DNA of 64,000 nucleotides, taken from Pedobacter jeongneungensis. GTDB lineage: Bacteria > Bacteroidota > Bacteroidia > Sphingobacteriales > Sphingobacteriaceae. Shown piece by piece: positions 1 to 11,751 of the stretch. Each line of letters opens with the position of its first letter. The first letter of the stretch is position 1. Location: contig NZ_AYMG01000002.1 in assembly GCF_000633455.1 (NCBI RefSeq), positions 1 to 64,000 of the forward strand. Direction: 5' to 3'. The position numbers and the translations under genes are program-made. The notes beneath the pieces are model-generated. The model was not told the DNA's origin. It did not search any database and saw only the letters and a program-made list of their open reading frames with translations.

Positions 1-105
1 TGAAAAAGCCTTCTCACAATGACGAGCTTATATACTGACCCTCCTATTAAATTCTCCGTGAGCTCTGTGTTTCCGTGGCTAAAATAACTAAGACCTGTAT
101 TGTAC

Positions 106-200
106 CGTCATTGCGAGGCACGAAGCAATCTTACAACGATCGCTATAACCTATAGTAGTAAGATTGCTTCGTCGGCTGGAAAAGCCTTCTCGCAATGACG
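106..200. repeat. Intergenic palindromic repeat (REP-like, GCAATGACG family)
   Basis: A long imperfect palindrome bounded by CGTCATTGCGAG and CTCGCAATGACG, with inner arms AGCAATCTTAC and GTAAGATTGCT. A near copy lies at 8218-8315, and half copies lie at 1-25 and around 45350-45366. The rest of 1-363 holds similar repeat debris (such as TTCAGGATGACAG near 338) and no gene that I can support. Confidence 0.8.
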
Positions 201-363
201 ATTCCTTGCGGCTTATCACCCTGTCTATCAATTTCTCCGTGCTTTCTGCGTCGCTGTAGCAAAAATAACTGAAATGACTAGGTTTTAATGAGATGCTAAG
301 ACCAGTATTGGCTAGTAAAAGAAAGATCCTTCACTGCGTTCAGGATGACAGACGCCTTAAACC

Positions 364-391
364 AAAAAAGGTCGTGGTTTGCACCACGACC
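364..391 (-). terminator. Rho-independent terminator of gltBD
   Basis: Perfect 8-bp stem (GGTCGTGG / CCACGACC, six-base loop). Read on the minus strand it is followed by six T, and it lies just beyond the gltD stop codon. Confidence 0.8.
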
Positions 392-416
392 CTAAAATAT
401 AGAACTGTAAACTTAT

Positions 417-1883
417 TTAAGCGTAAGCAACAGCATCTTTTGATGCCAGTTTAGTGGTACCCATCAGGTATTCATCTACCTTACGGGCAGCTTCTCTACC
501 TTCTGAAATGGCCCAAACCACTAATGATTGTCCGCGGCGAACATCACCTGCAGCAAAAATCTTTGCAATATTAGTTTGGTAAGTATGTTCAGAAGCTTTA
601 ACATTTCCGCGGTTATCCAACTCCACTCCTAATTTCTCAATTAAGCCTTCTTTTTGCGGATGTAAGAAACCCATGGCTAACAATACCAGTTCGCAAGGAA
701 GATCTCTTTCGGTACCAGCCACTTCTTTAAAAGTAACCGGACGACCATTTGCATCGATTTCCCATTCCACATCAACTACTTTTAGTGCTTTAAGGTTTCC
801 ATTTTCATCAGCAATAAAGTTTTTGGTATTTACTGACCATGCCCTTTGTGCACCTTCCTCATGAGAAGAAGTATTTTTAAGCAACATCGGGTAATTTGGC
901 CAAGGCATGTGTTCGTTGCGTGCCTGTGGCGGCATCGGCATAATTTCAAATTGTGTAACCGATTTCGCGCCATGACGGTTTGAAGTCCCGATACAGTCAG
1001 ATCCGGTATCACCACCACCAATTACGATTACATTTTTGCCTGTAGCCATAATCTCTTCCACTTCGACAGTTCTGTTCGCCACACGTTTATTTTGTTGCTT
1101 CAAAAAGTCCATGGCGAAGTGAACACCTTTAGCAGAACGGCCATCAATTGGTAAATCGCGTGGGATGGTAGAACCACCAGCCAGTACAACTGCGTTGAAA
1201 TCGCGTAACAAAGTACCTATTTCAACATTTTCGCCAACGTTAGCATTGCATTTAAAAATGATGCCTTCTTCTTTCATTAAATCGATACGGCGATCTACCA
1301 CATTTTTTTGCAGTTTAAAATCAGGAATACCATATCTCAATAAACCTCCAGGTGCATCATCACGCTCGAAAACGGTAACCTCATGCCCTACTTTATTTAA
1401 CTGAGCAGCAGCAGCTAAGCCTGCCGGACCTGAACCAATAACAGCAACTTTTTTGCCTGTTCTGATTAATGGTGCTTTCGCTTTGATAAAACCTTTTTCG
1501 AAAGCAATTTCGATGATGTGTTTTTCAATTTCCTCAATTGAAACCGGCGGACGGTTGATGCCCAATACACATGCAGATTCGCATGGTGCCGGACAGATTC
1601 TGCCAGTAAACTCGGGGAAGTTATTGGTACTTAATAAAATATTTGCGGCCATTTCCCATTTTCCCTGATAAACGGCATCGTTAAATTCCGGAATCACATT
1701 GCCTAAAGGACAACCTGACTGGCAGAATGGTACGCCGCAATCCATACAACGGGCAGCCTGATTGTTTAATTCTTGTGAGGGCAATTCATTTAAAAATTCC
1801 CCATAATGTTTTACACGTGTTGCAGCCTCTTCTCTTGTGGGCGCAACTCTATCGTATTCTTGAAATCCTGTTACTTTTCCCAT
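417..1883 (-). CDS. gltD: Glutamate synthase [NADPH] small subunit
   Basis: Supplies electrons from NADPH to the large subunit for making two glutamates from glutamine and 2-oxoglutarate in the cytoplasm. The 488-residue length is normal for the family. The N-terminal ferredoxin-like part has the cysteine clusters for two 4Fe-4S centres (C46, C49, C54, C58 and C97, C101, C105). An FAD-binding motif GSGPAG lies at about 150-155, and a second dinucleotide motif (GGGDTG) lies near the middle for NADPH. It starts 3 bases after the gltB stop, so the two form an operon; the terminator is at 364-391. The C-terminal half ends with the [16 protein letters not shown] flavin motif. Confidence 0.96.
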   Translation of the reverse strand: MGKVTGFQEYDRVAPTREEAATRVKHYGEFLNELPSQELNNQAARCMDCGVPFCQSGCPLGNVIPEFNDAVYQGKWEMAANILLSTNNFPEFTGRICPAPCESACVLGINRPPVSIEEIEKHIIEIAFEKGFIKAKAPLIRTGKKVAVIGSGPAGLAAAAQLNKVGHEVTVFERDDAPGGLLRYGIPDFKLQKNVVDRRIDLMKEEGIIFKCNANVGENVEIGTLLRDFNAVVLAGGSTIPRDLPIDGRSAKGVHFAMDFLKQQNKRVANRTVEVEEIMATGKNVIVIGGGDTGSDCIGTSNRHGAKSVTQFEIMPMPPQARNEHMPWPNYPMLLKNTSSHEEGAQRAWSVNTKNFIADENGNLKALKVVDVEWEIDANGRPVTFKEVAGTERDLPCELVLLAMGFLHPQKEGLIEKLGVELDNRGNVKASEHTYQTNIAKIFAAGDVRRGQSLVVWAISEGREAARKVDEYLMGTTKLASKDAVAYA

Positions 1884-1886
1884 GGC

Positions 1887-4800
1887 CTAGTGTGTTTTTA
1901 CTTGTTGATTACGTTTGCTTAAAACTGCTTTGTATTCTTTAGGGAATACTTTTACAAAATGAGCAGATTGTGTTTTCCAATCACTTAAGATAAATTCAGC
2001 AACCCTGCTATCAGTTAAGCGGATATGTGTTTTAAGTAAAGCTAAAATGCGTTCTTCATCTTCAGCCTGTAACGGATCTAAATCGACCATTTCTTTATTA
2101 CATTTACGCGCAAAAGTTCCATTGGCATCATAAATCCAGGCCACACCACCACTCATACCAGCGGCGAAATTACTTCCGGTATCACCAAGGATCAGCACTT
2201 CACCACCTGTCATGTACTCGCAACCGTGATCGCCCACTCCTTCTACAACCGCTGTTGCACCAGAGTTACGTACCGCAAAACGTTCACCTGCTTTACCGCG
2301 GGCAAATAACTCACCAGAAGTTGCACCATACAGGGCTACGTTACCGATAATGATATTCTGCTCCGGTATAAAAGTTGAATTGGAGAAAGGATAAATCGCT
2401 AACCTTGCTCCGGAAAGTCCTTTACCAACATAATCATTCGCTTCACCTTCTAATGATAAAGTTACCCCACGGGTGTTAAATGCACCGAAACTTTGCCCGG
2501 CCGAACCAACAAACTTAAAGTTGATGGTATCCGGAGGTAAGCCCGCACCTAAATGCACTTTCGAAATCTCATTTGATAACATGGTACCCAATGCACGGTC
2601 GGTGTTTTTAACTTCAAAACTTGCAAAAACAGGCTCATTGTTATCAATAGCGGGTTGTGCTGCAGCGATTAATTTATGATCTAAAACATGATCTAAACCA
2701 TGATCCTGACCTTCGGTATTGAATAAAGGCAGGCCATTGTCTTCAGCTTTATATAAAATTGCCGATAAATCAAGGTGTTTTAATTTCCAGTCTTCAGCAG
2801 GTAATTCACGTGCTTTTAAAATATCAGCCTGACCGATCATTTCGTGAATGGTTCTGAAACCTAATTCAGCCATAATCTCACGTAATTCTTCAGCAAGGAA
2901 ATGAAATAAGTTTACTACATGATCAGCATCACCAGTAAATAATTTTCTCAATTCCGGATCCTGCGTAGCTACACCAACAGGGCAAGTGTTTAAATGGCAT
3001 TTACGCATCATGATACAGCCTGATGTTACCAATGCTGCTGTAGCAACACCCCATTCTTCAGCACCTAATAAAGCAGCAATAGCAATATCTCTACCTGTTT
3101 TAAGCTGACCATCCGTTTGTAATACAATACGGTTACGCAATTTATTTTTAACTAAGGTTTGGTGGGCTTCTGCCAATCCAAGCTCCCAGGGTAAACCTGC
3201 ATGTTGGATTGAGGTTAAAGGAGAAGCTCCTGTACCACCATCAAAACCCGATACTAAAATTACATCGGCATGTGCTTTAGCCACACCAGCTGCAATGGTA
3301 CCCACACCTGCTTTCGAAACCAGTTTCACATTGATTCTTGCTTCACGGTTGGCATTTTTTAAATCGAAAATCAGCTGAGCCAAATCTTCAATCGAATAAA
3401 TATCGTGGTGAGGTGGCGGAGAAATTAAACCTACACCTGGCGTAGAGTGACGTACTTTTGCAATCCAATCGTCTACCTTGTGTCCAGGTAACTGACCACC
3501 CTCTCCAGGTTTAGCACCCTGAGCCATTTTAATCTGTAACTCATCGGCATTGGTTAAATAGTAACTGGTTACACCAAAACGTGCAGAAGCTACCTGTTTA
3601 ATGGCCGAACGCATACTGTCGCCATTAGGCAATTTAGTATAACGCATTTCATCTTCACCACCCTCTCCTGTATTGCTTTTTCCACCAATACGGTTCATGG
3701 CAATCGCTAATGTAGAGTGTGCTTCGTGAGAAATTGAACCGAAGGACATTGCTCCTGTTGCAAATCTTTTTAAGATTGCTTCAGTAGATTCCACCTCGTT
3801 TAAAGGAACTGAAGGACGGCTATAGTTAAATTCGAACAATCCACGGATGGTATAAGCCTGTTGCGTTTGCTCATTAACCAGTTTAGAGTATTGTTTGAAA
3901 ATGTTGTAATCGTTTTTACGCGTAGCATTCTGTAATAAGTGAATGGTTTGCGGATTAAACAAATGCGCTTCACCTTTGCGACGGAATTTATACGTTCCAC
4001 CTGCAGGTAATAAGTTTTCTGTCTGCGTTAGCGGGCCAAAACTGCGGTGGTGTTTAATTAAGGTTTCTTTTGCAATTTCATCCAGTCCTAAACCACCGAT
4101 ACGGGAAACCGCACCTGTGAAGTAAGTGTTTACTACTTTTTTGTTCAAGCCTAAAATTTCGAAAATCTGTGCACCCTGATATGACTGTAAGGTCGAGATT
4201 CCCATTTTAGAGAAGATTTTTAGTAAACCACTATTTACCGCGTAGATGTAATTTTTGGTCAGCTGTTCTGCTGATAAACCCGATTCTTGCTGGAAACCGT
4301 TAATGGTTTCTAAAGCTAAATAAGGGTTAATTGCGGTCACACCAAAGCCCAATAAAGTAGCGAAGTGATGTACTTCCCAGATATCGCCAGCCTCAATTAC
4401 AATACCAACCGCACCACGGTATCCTTTACGGATCAAATGATGGTGTACTGCCGAAACCGCCAATAAAGAAGGCATTGCAGCATGTTCTGAATCGATTGCC
4501 CGATCCGTTAGTACAATAACCTGAAAACCATCTTCAACGGCGTCAACTGCATAACGGCACAAACGGTCTAAAGCTTTCGCCATAGCTCCTGGTTTACCAT
4601 CGGCCCTGAAATAAGTCTGCAAAGTTTTCGCCTGGAAAACGCCGGTATCAATACTTCTCAGTTTTTCTAATTCCTGGTTGGTTAAAATCGGATGTTTAAT
4701 GGCTACACAGTGCGCCTGTTTTGGTGTTTCATCCAGCAGGTTACCCATGCTGCCCATGAAACTGGCCAAACTCATGACCACTTTCTCACGGATGGGATCA

Positions 4801-6386
4801 ATTGGCGGGTTGGTTACCTGAGCAAATAACTGTTTAAAATAAGAAGATAAATGCTGAGGGCGTTTTGATAAAATAGCCAGAGGGGTATCGGTACCCATCG
4901 AACCAATTGGTTCTTTGGCTTCGATGGCCATAGGTTTAAGTAAAAGATCGATGTCTTCTCTGCTGTAACCAAAAACCTGCTGATATTTAAAAATAGATTC
5001 GTCTGATAAACCTGTGAACATTACACGTGGTTCAGGTAATTCTTCTAAACGGATCTGGTATTGATTGATCCAATCGGCGTAAGGGCTTTTGCCGCAAACC
5101 TGTTGTTTAATTTCGTTATCGCTGATGATTCTGCCCTGCTCCATGTCTACAACAAACATTTTGCCTGGGGTTAAGCGGCCTTTTTCGATTACTGTACTTT
5201 GATCAATAGCCAATGCACCAGCCTCTGAACCCATAATTACGCGGTCATCAGAAGTAATGGCATAACGCGAAGGGCGGAGACCGTTACGGTCTAAAGTGGC
5301 ACCGATCAATTTACCATCGGTAAAAGCAATCGCTGCAGGTCCGTCCCATGGCTCCATTAAAGTAGCGTGAAACTCGTAGAAAGCCTTTTTAACAGGATCC
5401 ATATCTTCATTGCCATCCCATGCTTCCGGAACTAACATCATTAATACATGAGGTAAAGTTCTGCCAGCATGAAGCAATAATTCGATTACATTATCCAAAC
5501 AGCCTGAATCGGAGTTGGTTTCATCGATTACCGGCAATAACATATCCAATTCTTCTGGTGTGAAATAAGCTGAAGCAAATGATTTAACACCAGCCCTGAA
5601 CCAGTTTAAATTTCCCTGTAAGGTATTGATCTCACCATTGTGCGCAATAAAACGGAATGGTTGAGCCAATCTCCATGATGGGAAAGTATTGGTTGCAAAA
5701 CGAGAGTGAACTAAACCTAAAGCCGAAACCAGGCGTTTATCGGTAAGGTCGGTAAAATAAGTACGTACCTGTAACGACGTAAGCTGACCTTTATATATAA
5801 TGGTTTGCGCCGAAAGCGAAACGATATAAAAATCTTTACCACCATGAACGGTGTTAACGATTAGTTTAATCAGGTAATTTTTGAAAATGTAGAGTTTACG
5901 CTCGAAATCTGCCCCTGGCGCTACGGCATAAGGGCGGGCGATAAATACCTGCTCAATTTCCGGTTCAACCGAAAGGGCCATGCTGCCAATGTCTGTTGTA
6001 TTAACATCAACCTTTCTAAAGCCTAAAATTTCCAGGCCAAGTTTTTCGGCGGCACGGTAAATCAATTCTCTGCACTCTTCTCTGGATCTGATATCCTTAG
6101 GCATAAATAACATACCCACACCATAATTATTGGTTTCGGGCAGGCTAAAGCCAGCTTTTAAACATTCATCATAAAAAAATTCGTGAGGAATCTGAATCAT
6201 AATACCAGCACCATCGCCAGTATTCGGTTCTGCTCCACTTGCCCCTCTGTGATCCAGGTTTTCTAAAATAGTAAGTGCATCAGAGATGATTTGATGCGAT
6301 TTTCGCCCTTTCACATGTGCAACGAACCCAATACCGCAGGCATCGTGTTCAAATTGCGCATCGTACAATCCACTGTTTGGTTCCAT
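1887..6386 (-). CDS. gltB: Glutamate synthase large subunit
   Basis: A 1499-residue bacterial glutamate synthase alpha subunit. The class II glutamine amidotransferase domain begins at C17 (CGIGF), so the first 16 residues are probably a propeptide removed to free the catalytic cysteine. A central domain and an FMN-binding synthase domain follow, with the 3Fe-4S cysteine cluster CIMMRKCHLNTCPVG near residues 1120-1135. The C-terminal GXGXG beta-helix domain (GDHGCEYMTGGEVLILG) is intact. Ammonia made by the first domain tunnels to the synthase site. It is the first gene of the gltB-gltD operon. A candidate promoter lies at 6436-6443. Confidence 0.97.
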   Translation of the reverse strand: MEPNSGLYDAQFEHDACGIGFVAHVKGRKSHQIISDALTILENLDHRGASGAEPNTGDGAGIMIQIPHEFFYDECLKAGFSLPETNNYGVGMLFMPKDIRSREECRELIYRAAEKLGLEILGFRKVDVNTTDIGSMALSVEPEIEQVFIARPYAVAPGADFERKLYIFKNYLIKLIVNTVHGGKDFYIVSLSAQTIIYKGQLTSLQVRTYFTDLTDKRLVSALGLVHSRFATNTFPSWRLAQPFRFIAHNGEINTLQGNLNWFRAGVKSFASAYFTPEELDMLLPVIDETNSDSGCLDNVIELLLHAGRTLPHVLMMLVPEAWDGNEDMDPVKKAFYEFHATLMEPWDGPAAIAFTDGKLIGATLDRNGLRPSRYAITSDDRVIMGSEAGALAIDQSTVIEKGRLTPGKMFVVDMEQGRIISDNEIKQQVCGKSPYADWINQYQIRLEELPEPRVMFTGLSDESIFKYQQVFGYSREDIDLLLKPMAIEAKEPIGSMGTDTPLAILSKRPQHLSSYFKQLFAQVTNPPIDPIREKVVMSLASFMGSMGNLLDETPKQAHCVAIKHPILTNQELEKLRSIDTGVFQAKTLQTYFRADGKPGAMAKALDRLCRYAVDAVEDGFQVIVLTDRAIDSEHAAMPSLLAVSAVHHHLIRKGYRGAVGIVIEAGDIWEVHHFATLLGFGVTAINPYLALETINGFQQESGLSAEQLTKNYIYAVNSGLLKIFSKMGISTLQSYQGAQIFEILGLNKKVVNTYFTGAVSRIGGLGLDEIAKETLIKHHRSFGPLTQTENLLPAGGTYKFRRKGEAHLFNPQTIHLLQNATRKNDYNIFKQYSKLVNEQTQQAYTIRGLFEFNYSRPSVPLNEVESTEAILKRFATGAMSFGSISHEAHSTLAIAMNRIGGKSNTGEGGEDEMRYTKLPNGDSMRSAIKQVASARFGVTSYYLTNADELQIKMAQGAKPGEGGQLPGHKVDDWIAKVRHSTPGVGLISPPPHHDIYSIEDLAQLIFDLKNANREARINVKLVSKAGVGTIAAGVAKAHADVILVSGFDGGTGASPLTSIQHAGLPWELGLAEAHQTLVKNKLRNRIVLQTDGQLKTGRDIAIAALLGAEEWGVATAALVTSGCIMMRKCHLNTCPVGVATQDPELRKLFTGDADHVVNLFHFLAEELREIMAELGFRTIHEMIGQADILKARELPAEDWKLKHLDLSAILYKAEDNGLPLFNTEGQDHGLDHVLDHKLIAAAQPAIDNNEPVFASFEVKNTDRALGTMLSNEISKVHLGAGLPPDTINFKFVGSAGQSFGAFNTRGVTLSLEGEANDYVGKGLSGARLAIYPFSNSTFIPEQNIIIGNVALYGATSGELFARGKAGERFAVRNSGATAVVEGVGDHGCEYMTGGEVLILGDTGSNFAAGMSGGVAWIYDANGTFARKCNKEMVDLDPLQAEDEERILALLKTHIRLTDSRVAEFILSDWKTQSAHFVKVFPKEYKAVLSKRNQQVKTH

Positions 6387-6435
6387 TCTTTGCTCGTTAG
6401 TTGTTAGTGTATAGGAAACACTAAGATAGGAAAAA

Positions 6436-6443
6436 CAAATTTA
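6436..6443 (-). promoter_or_regulatory. Candidate gltB promoter (-7 element)
   Basis: On the minus strand this reads TAAATTTG, which fits the Bacteroidota -7 consensus TAnnTTTG. It would start transcription about 40 bases before the gltB ATG. I do not see a clear -33 element. The remaining AT-rich stretch 6444-6770 shows no other recognisable feature. Confidence 0.45.
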
Positions 6444-6772
6444 AAATTACAGAGTTGATATGTTTTTTGGAAAAATTTTAGTCCTTATGCAATTTAATGC
6501 CTTTAAATTAAAATATTTTTAATTTTATACGTTAATAATTACCAAACTTGTAATGGTAATATCGTACAATAATTAGCGGTTTTTGGAGAAAAACAAGCCT
6601 AAAACGTTTTAATTATGTGTTTATTTATGAATTTAGTATTTATATATAAATATAATGTATTCTCCTCACAGATTAGCCCCTATTTTTTGCCTTTTTAAAA
6701 ATACACATTTAAAATTTATTAATTTACTAATCAGCAACATAGCTTAAAAGCGAAAAAAAATAGAAAAATGCA

Positions 6773-6803
6773 TTTCGTGAAACAACTTCTTTTTCTACCT
6801 TTG
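6773..6803 (+). promoter_or_regulatory. Promoter of the SRP RNA
   Basis: TACCTTTG at 6796-6803 matches TAnnTTTG. A TTTCG at 6773-6777 sits at the right distance for the -33 element. The expected start, about six bases after the box, coincides with the first base of the RNA helix at 6809. Confidence 0.7.
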
Positions 6804-6808
6804 TGGCC

Positions 6809-6905
6809 GGGCAAGTCTTTTACGACCAGCTCCCTTTGAACTCCCCCAGGATGGGAACATAGCAAGGGTAGAAGGTTGTAGCGGTGCGATAGAAGGTGCT
6901 TGCCC
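6809..6905 (+). ncRNA. ffs: Signal recognition particle RNA, small bacterial (4.5S) type
   Basis: A 97-nt RNA closed by GGGCAAG and CTTGCCC. The apical part holds the conserved SRP domain IV: CCAGG on one side, the GGAA tetraloop, and AGCAAGG on the other side (around 6846-6868), which together form the Ffh-binding symmetric and asymmetric loops. A T-run at 6906-6913 acts as terminator. The RNA pairs with Ffh to target membrane proteins. Confidence 0.88.
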
Positions 6906-6999
6906 TTTTTTTTACCCCCTAACCCCCTGAAGGGGGGATATTAAATTCTTCAGGGGTTCTAGCAACAGAACCTAATAATCATTTTAAGAATTTATAAGC

Positions 7000-7659
7000 A
7001 TGAAATTTTTTATTGACACAGCAAATCTTGATCAAATCAAAGAAGCGCAAGATCTTGGCATTTTAGATGGCGTAACCACTAATCCTAGCTTAATGGCTAA
7101 AGAAGGCATTACTGGCGAACAAAATGTAATCAACCATTATAAAGCAATTTGCGATATCGTTGATGATAACGTAAGTGCTGAAGTAATTGCCACTACTTTC
7201 GACGAGATTGTTAAAGAAGGTGAAGCTTTAGCAGCTTTAAACCCTAAAATTGTGGTTAAAGTTCCGATGATTAAAGATGGTGTTAAAGCCATTAAATATT
7301 TCTCATCAAAAGGAATTAAAACCAACTGTACTTTAATTTTCTCTGCCGGACAGGCTTTATTGGCTGCAAAAGCCGGAGCTACTTATGTTTCTCCGTTTTT
7401 AGGCCGTTTAGATGATATTTCGAGCGATGGTTTGGTATTGATTGAAGACATCAGAACTATTTTTGATAACTACGGTTACGAAACTCAAATTTTAGCTGCT
7501 TCCATCCGCGGACCATTACACATTGTAAACTGTGCTAAATTAGGTGCTGATGTAATCACTGCTCCTTTGGCTGCAATTGTTGGCTTATTGAAACACCCTT
7601 TAACCGATAGCGGTTTAGCTACTTTCTTAGCAGATCACGCTAAAGCAGCGGGTAAGTAA
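7000..7659 (+). CDS. tal: Transaldolase (short TalC-type subfamily)
   Basis: Moves a dihydroxyacetone unit between sugar phosphates in the non-oxidative pentose phosphate pathway. At 219 residues it belongs to the short transaldolase / fructose-6-phosphate aldolase family. The Schiff-base lysine is K87 in VVKVPM. Residues 131-138 read SPFLGRLD, with phenylalanine where fructose-6-phosphate aldolases have tyrosine, which favours true transaldolase activity. The N-terminal [13 protein letters not shown] and VTTNPSL motifs are typical. It is a single gene between the SRP RNA and a terminator at 7684-7730. Confidence 0.93.
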   Translation: MKFFIDTANLDQIKEAQDLGILDGVTTNPSLMAKEGITGEQNVINHYKAICDIVDDNVSAEVIATTFDEIVKEGEALAALNPKIVVKVPMIKDGVKAIKYFSSKGIKTNCTLIFSAGQALLAAKAGATYVSPFLGRLDDISSDGLVLIEDIRTIFDNYGYETQILAASIRGPLHIVNCAKLGADVITAPLAAIVGLLKHPLTDSGLATFLADHAKAAGK

Positions 7660-7683
7660 TATTTAAAGTCGGGAGGCTTTAGT

Positions 7684-7730
7684 CCTAAGTCTTGAGTCGG
7701 GTTTCCGGTTTAAGACTTAGGATTTTTTTG
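7684..7730 (+). terminator. Rho-independent terminator after transaldolase
   Basis: A 10-bp stem, CCTAAGTCTT paired with AAGACTTAGG, followed by ATTTTTTTG, 25 bases after the stop codon. Confidence 0.8.
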
Positions 7731-8217
7731 TTTTATGGATAATATAAGATGTATAATGTATGATAAGCAAATTGCAGGTTACATTTCCCGCCTCCCCTCT
7801 TACATTTTCCATTTTTTCGACCATTAAGAAGTTAAGGCAATTAAGGTTTTATCGGCGCTTGGTATTGGTCATTGCGAATTGATGATTGGTTATTAATTTC
7901 TTCCCATTAACATGTTTTTTGGAGAGCGGTTACAGTGCTTATCGGTTACGATAGTCCTGCTTTACATTGTATTCCGGTGATTGTCCGGGATAAAATTGAT
8001 AGTTATTGAGACCGGAATGCCATTGCAATCAGGTCTAGGCGGCAGTAATAGAAGTTCTTTTGTCTGTTTAGAAATTCCGCAAAAATGATTACGCGTTATT
8101 CTGCGTTAACGATGGAAACGGCATCCTTTTTGGCTGTCATCCTGAGGGATAATTTATTTCATAAAAATCGATATAAATGACAGAAGGTTTTAATGCGGTT
8201 TATTGGCCGGGAGGAAT

Positions 8218-8315
8218 CGTCATTGCGAGAAAGGCTTTTTCAGCCGACGAAGCAATCTTTCTAGCAAGGATCGCTAGCAGGAAAGATTGCTTCGTCGTAC
8301 CACCTCGCAATGACG
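8218..8315. repeat. Intergenic palindromic repeat (REP-like, GCAATGACG family)
   Basis: Bounded by CGTCATTGCGAG and CTCGCAATGACG, with inner arms GACGAAGCAATCTTTC and GAAAGATTGCTTCGTC. It is a near copy of 106-200. The surrounding non-coding stretch 7731-8480 also holds a GTCATCCTGAGG half element near 8136 and no gene that I can support. Confidence 0.8.
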
Positions 8316-8480
8316 ACTTTTCTTCGCATCTGTCAATGGTAACGTAGTCGAAGAACAGCCAAAAAGATATAGTGTACAGCGTGTTAAAACGCCCAAATGA
8401 TCATGCTCAAGCCAATGGTTTTGATCAACAAATCAAATAACTCCGGACTTATAATTTTTTATGCCCCCTAATAGGAGACT

Positions 8481-8987
8481 CTAGACTAAAGACTCCCGAC
8501 TGAGGACTTCTTTCACCTTCTCATAATTAATCTGCTCATCAGGTTCGATCAGAATCCCCTTCACTCCTGCTCCATTTGCGGCTTCAACATCACGAGGTTT
8601 ATCACCGATCATTACAGATTGTGCAGGGTCGATATCGTACATATCAATGGCATCTAAAATCATTCCCGAAGCTGGTTTTCTGCATTTACATTCGCCATCA
8701 ACGGTTGGGTGGTGCGGACAATAGTAAAATCCTGCAATATCGGCTCCTTTGGCCACAAAAGCATTTCTTAACATCTGGTGCATAATGGCCAGTTCCTGTT
8801 CTGTATAACGTTTTAAGGCAATGCCGCCCTGATTGGTAATTACGATTAACAGGTAACCTTCATCAAAGAATTTTTTTAATACGGGGATCTGGTATTCTAA
8901 TATTTTAAAATCTTCTACACGGCAGATATAATCGTGCATTTCATGGTTGAGTACACCGTCGCGATCGAGAAAAATAGCTTTATTCAT
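8481..8987 (-). CDS. gmhB: HAD-IIIA phosphatase, GmhB-like (D-glycero-manno-heptose 1,7-bisphosphate 7-phosphatase)
   Basis: Removes the C7 phosphate of heptose bisphosphate in the ADP-heptose pathway for lipopolysaccharide core, or acts as a related small HAD phosphatase. It has 168 residues. The catalytic aspartates are D8 and D10 in FLDRDGVLN, HAD motif II is TNQGG at 51-55, and motif III/IV is GDKPRD near the C terminus. The zinc-binding loop typical of GmhB is complete (C90, H92, C100, C102 before RKP). The gene stands alone, with repeats downstream. A histidinol-phosphatase role is possible but no his genes are nearby. Confidence 0.8.
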   Translation of the reverse strand: MNKAIFLDRDGVLNHEMHDYICRVEDFKILEYQIPVLKKFFDEGYLLIVITNQGGIALKRYTEQELAIMHQMLRNAFVAKGADIAGFYYCPHHPTVDGECKCRKPASGMILDAIDMYDIDPAQSVMIGDKPRDVEAANGAGVKGILIEPDEQINYEKVKEVLSRESLV

Positions 8988-9082
8988 TTTTGAGATATGA
9001 GTATGTGATATGAGATTTGAGACATTAGATTTGAGACCCAGACCTCTCTTATAATTTTGCCAAAATAACTGAAAATTAATTG

Positions 9083-9118
9083 CAAAAGAAAGCCCAATCT
9101 AATTATAGACCGGGCTTA
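9083..9118 (-). terminator. Terminator of the FucP-like transporter gene
   Basis: On the minus strand AAGCCC and GGGCTT arms, extended by TCTA/TAGA, form a hairpin followed by TCTTTTG, 25 bases past the stop of the gene at 9143. Confidence 0.6.
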
Positions 9119-9142
9119 ATCATAAAATTTATTTGGTTTTGG

Positions 9143-10429
9143 TTATTTTAACTTTAGTCCGGCTTTATGGCCTTTTATAGCAAAGAACAAAATATACAGG
9201 TAACATGGCAATACGGTTAACAGATAAGCCAGCTGAAAATTGACATGTAATTTTTCATTTAAAAAAGCATATAGTAACGGCATAATCGCGCCGCCTGCAA
9301 TACCCATCACCATAATGGCTGAACCAATTTTGGTAAATTTCCCTAGATGACTGATGCCAAGCGGGAATATAGCAGGCCACATTAACGAATTTGCCAAACC
9401 TAATAAGGCTACAAAAATTACAGCGAACCAACTGGAAATAGCGAAAGACAGTATGGTAAATATAATACCTAATATCGCACAAATTCTAAGGGCTTTTTGT
9501 TGTGATATGTACTTTGGAATAGTAACGATACCGATAATGTAACCTATTAACATACTAAAAAGGGTAATCGAAGTTAGTTTTCCACTTATCTCTGTGCTAA
9601 TACCCAACTCGCGACCATAAATCCCTATAATATCACCAGCCATTACTTCTGCACCAACATATACAAAAATACAAAGGGCTCCTAAAAATAAGTGTGGAAA
9701 CTGGAAGATGCTTTTGTGTTTTACCACAGCGCCTTTACTTTCATCTACAATATCTTCTTCAACCTCTACTTCAGGCAGATCGGTGAATTTGATAAAAATA
9801 GCAAAAAGACTGAAAACAATTGCCAAAACAATATATGGCATATTTACACGGCCTAAAACGTCGTTCAACAATTGCTCATGTACCGCACCTGTAGCTGCTT
9901 TTATCTGTTTTTCAACTTCTGAAGCGTTTTTCAAAAACAAGCTGCCCATAATCAAAGGAACAATCATGCCTGCAAATTTATTACAGATACCGGCAATACT
10001 AATTCGTTTTGCGGCGCTTTCGATAGGGCCAATAATGGTTAAATAAGGATTTGAAGCGGTTTGAAGAAGCGCCAAGGCAGCTCCCTGAACAAAAATTCCG
10101 GTTAAAAATAAACCAAAAGTCCTGGTTTGCGCTGCAGGTATAAATATTAAAGAACCTAAACCCAGAATTACTAAACCTAAAACAATTCCATTTTTAAAAC
10201 CTACTTTTTTTAGGATCCACGATGATGGCAAGGCTAAAAAGAAGTAAGCCATATAAGAGGCAAAGGTTACAAAGAATGCCTGTAAGTTTGAAAGGCCGAA
10301 AGATAATTTAAAGAATGGGATGAGTGTGCCGTTTGCCCAGGTTACAAAGCCGAAAATAAAAAATAAAGCACAGATGATAATTAATGGCTTAGGCCCCTGC
10401 GCCTGGCCCGGTTTGGTGGTTTGTTGCAT
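9143..10429 (-). CDS. FucP/GluP-like sugar:H+ symporter (MFS, FHS family)
   Basis: An inner-membrane sugar importer of 428 residues with about twelve hydrophobic helices. The first helix motif FFIFGFVTWANGTLIPFFK and the SNLQAFFVTFASYMAYF segment are typical of the fucose:H+ symporter / glucose-galactose transporter family, in which an acidic residue or asparagine in helix 1 couples protons. It is a single gene. A second member (57101-58381) lies in the glycosidase cluster and differs in the same helix (FFLWGMAHNLDSSLIPHL), so the two probably carry different sugars. The substrate cannot be read from the sequence. Confidence 0.85.
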   Translation of the reverse strand: MQQTTKPGQAQGPKPLIIICALFFIFGFVTWANGTLIPFFKLSFGLSNLQAFFVTFASYMAYFFLALPSSWILKKVGFKNGIVLGLVILGLGSLIFIPAAQTRTFGLFLTGIFVQGAALALLQTASNPYLTIIGPIESAAKRISIAGICNKFAGMIVPLIMGSLFLKNASEVEKQIKAATGAVHEQLLNDVLGRVNMPYIVLAIVFSLFAIFIKFTDLPEVEVEEDIVDESKGAVVKHKSIFQFPHLFLGALCIFVYVGAEVMAGDIIGIYGRELGISTEISGKLTSITLFSMLIGYIIGIVTIPKYISQQKALRICAILGIIFTILSFAISSWFAVIFVALLGLANSLMWPAIFPLGISHLGKFTKIGSAIMVMGIAGGAIMPLLYAFLNEKLHVNFQLAYLLTVLPCYLYILFFAIKGHKAGLKLK

Positions 10430-10522
10430 AAAGTTTGGTTCGGTTTAATTTGTTGCGGCCAAACTAAACAATAATAATTTAAAATATAGGGGTCAAACGT
10501 TTGCGTGATTTTAAATTTATTT

Positions 10523-11641
<1,119 letters not shown>

Positions 11642-11751
11642 GGCAGAGATTAAATATGGAGCGATAAAAATATCAAATCTATTTAAAAAACAGAAGGTAA
11701 ATAATTAATTTGCCTATAAATCAATACAGTAAGGGATTTGGTGATTTTTTA

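Noticed and set aside
830-1021. Out-of-frame minus-strand frame inside gltD
   Set aside because: A shadow of the conserved gltD frame on the same strand in another phase.
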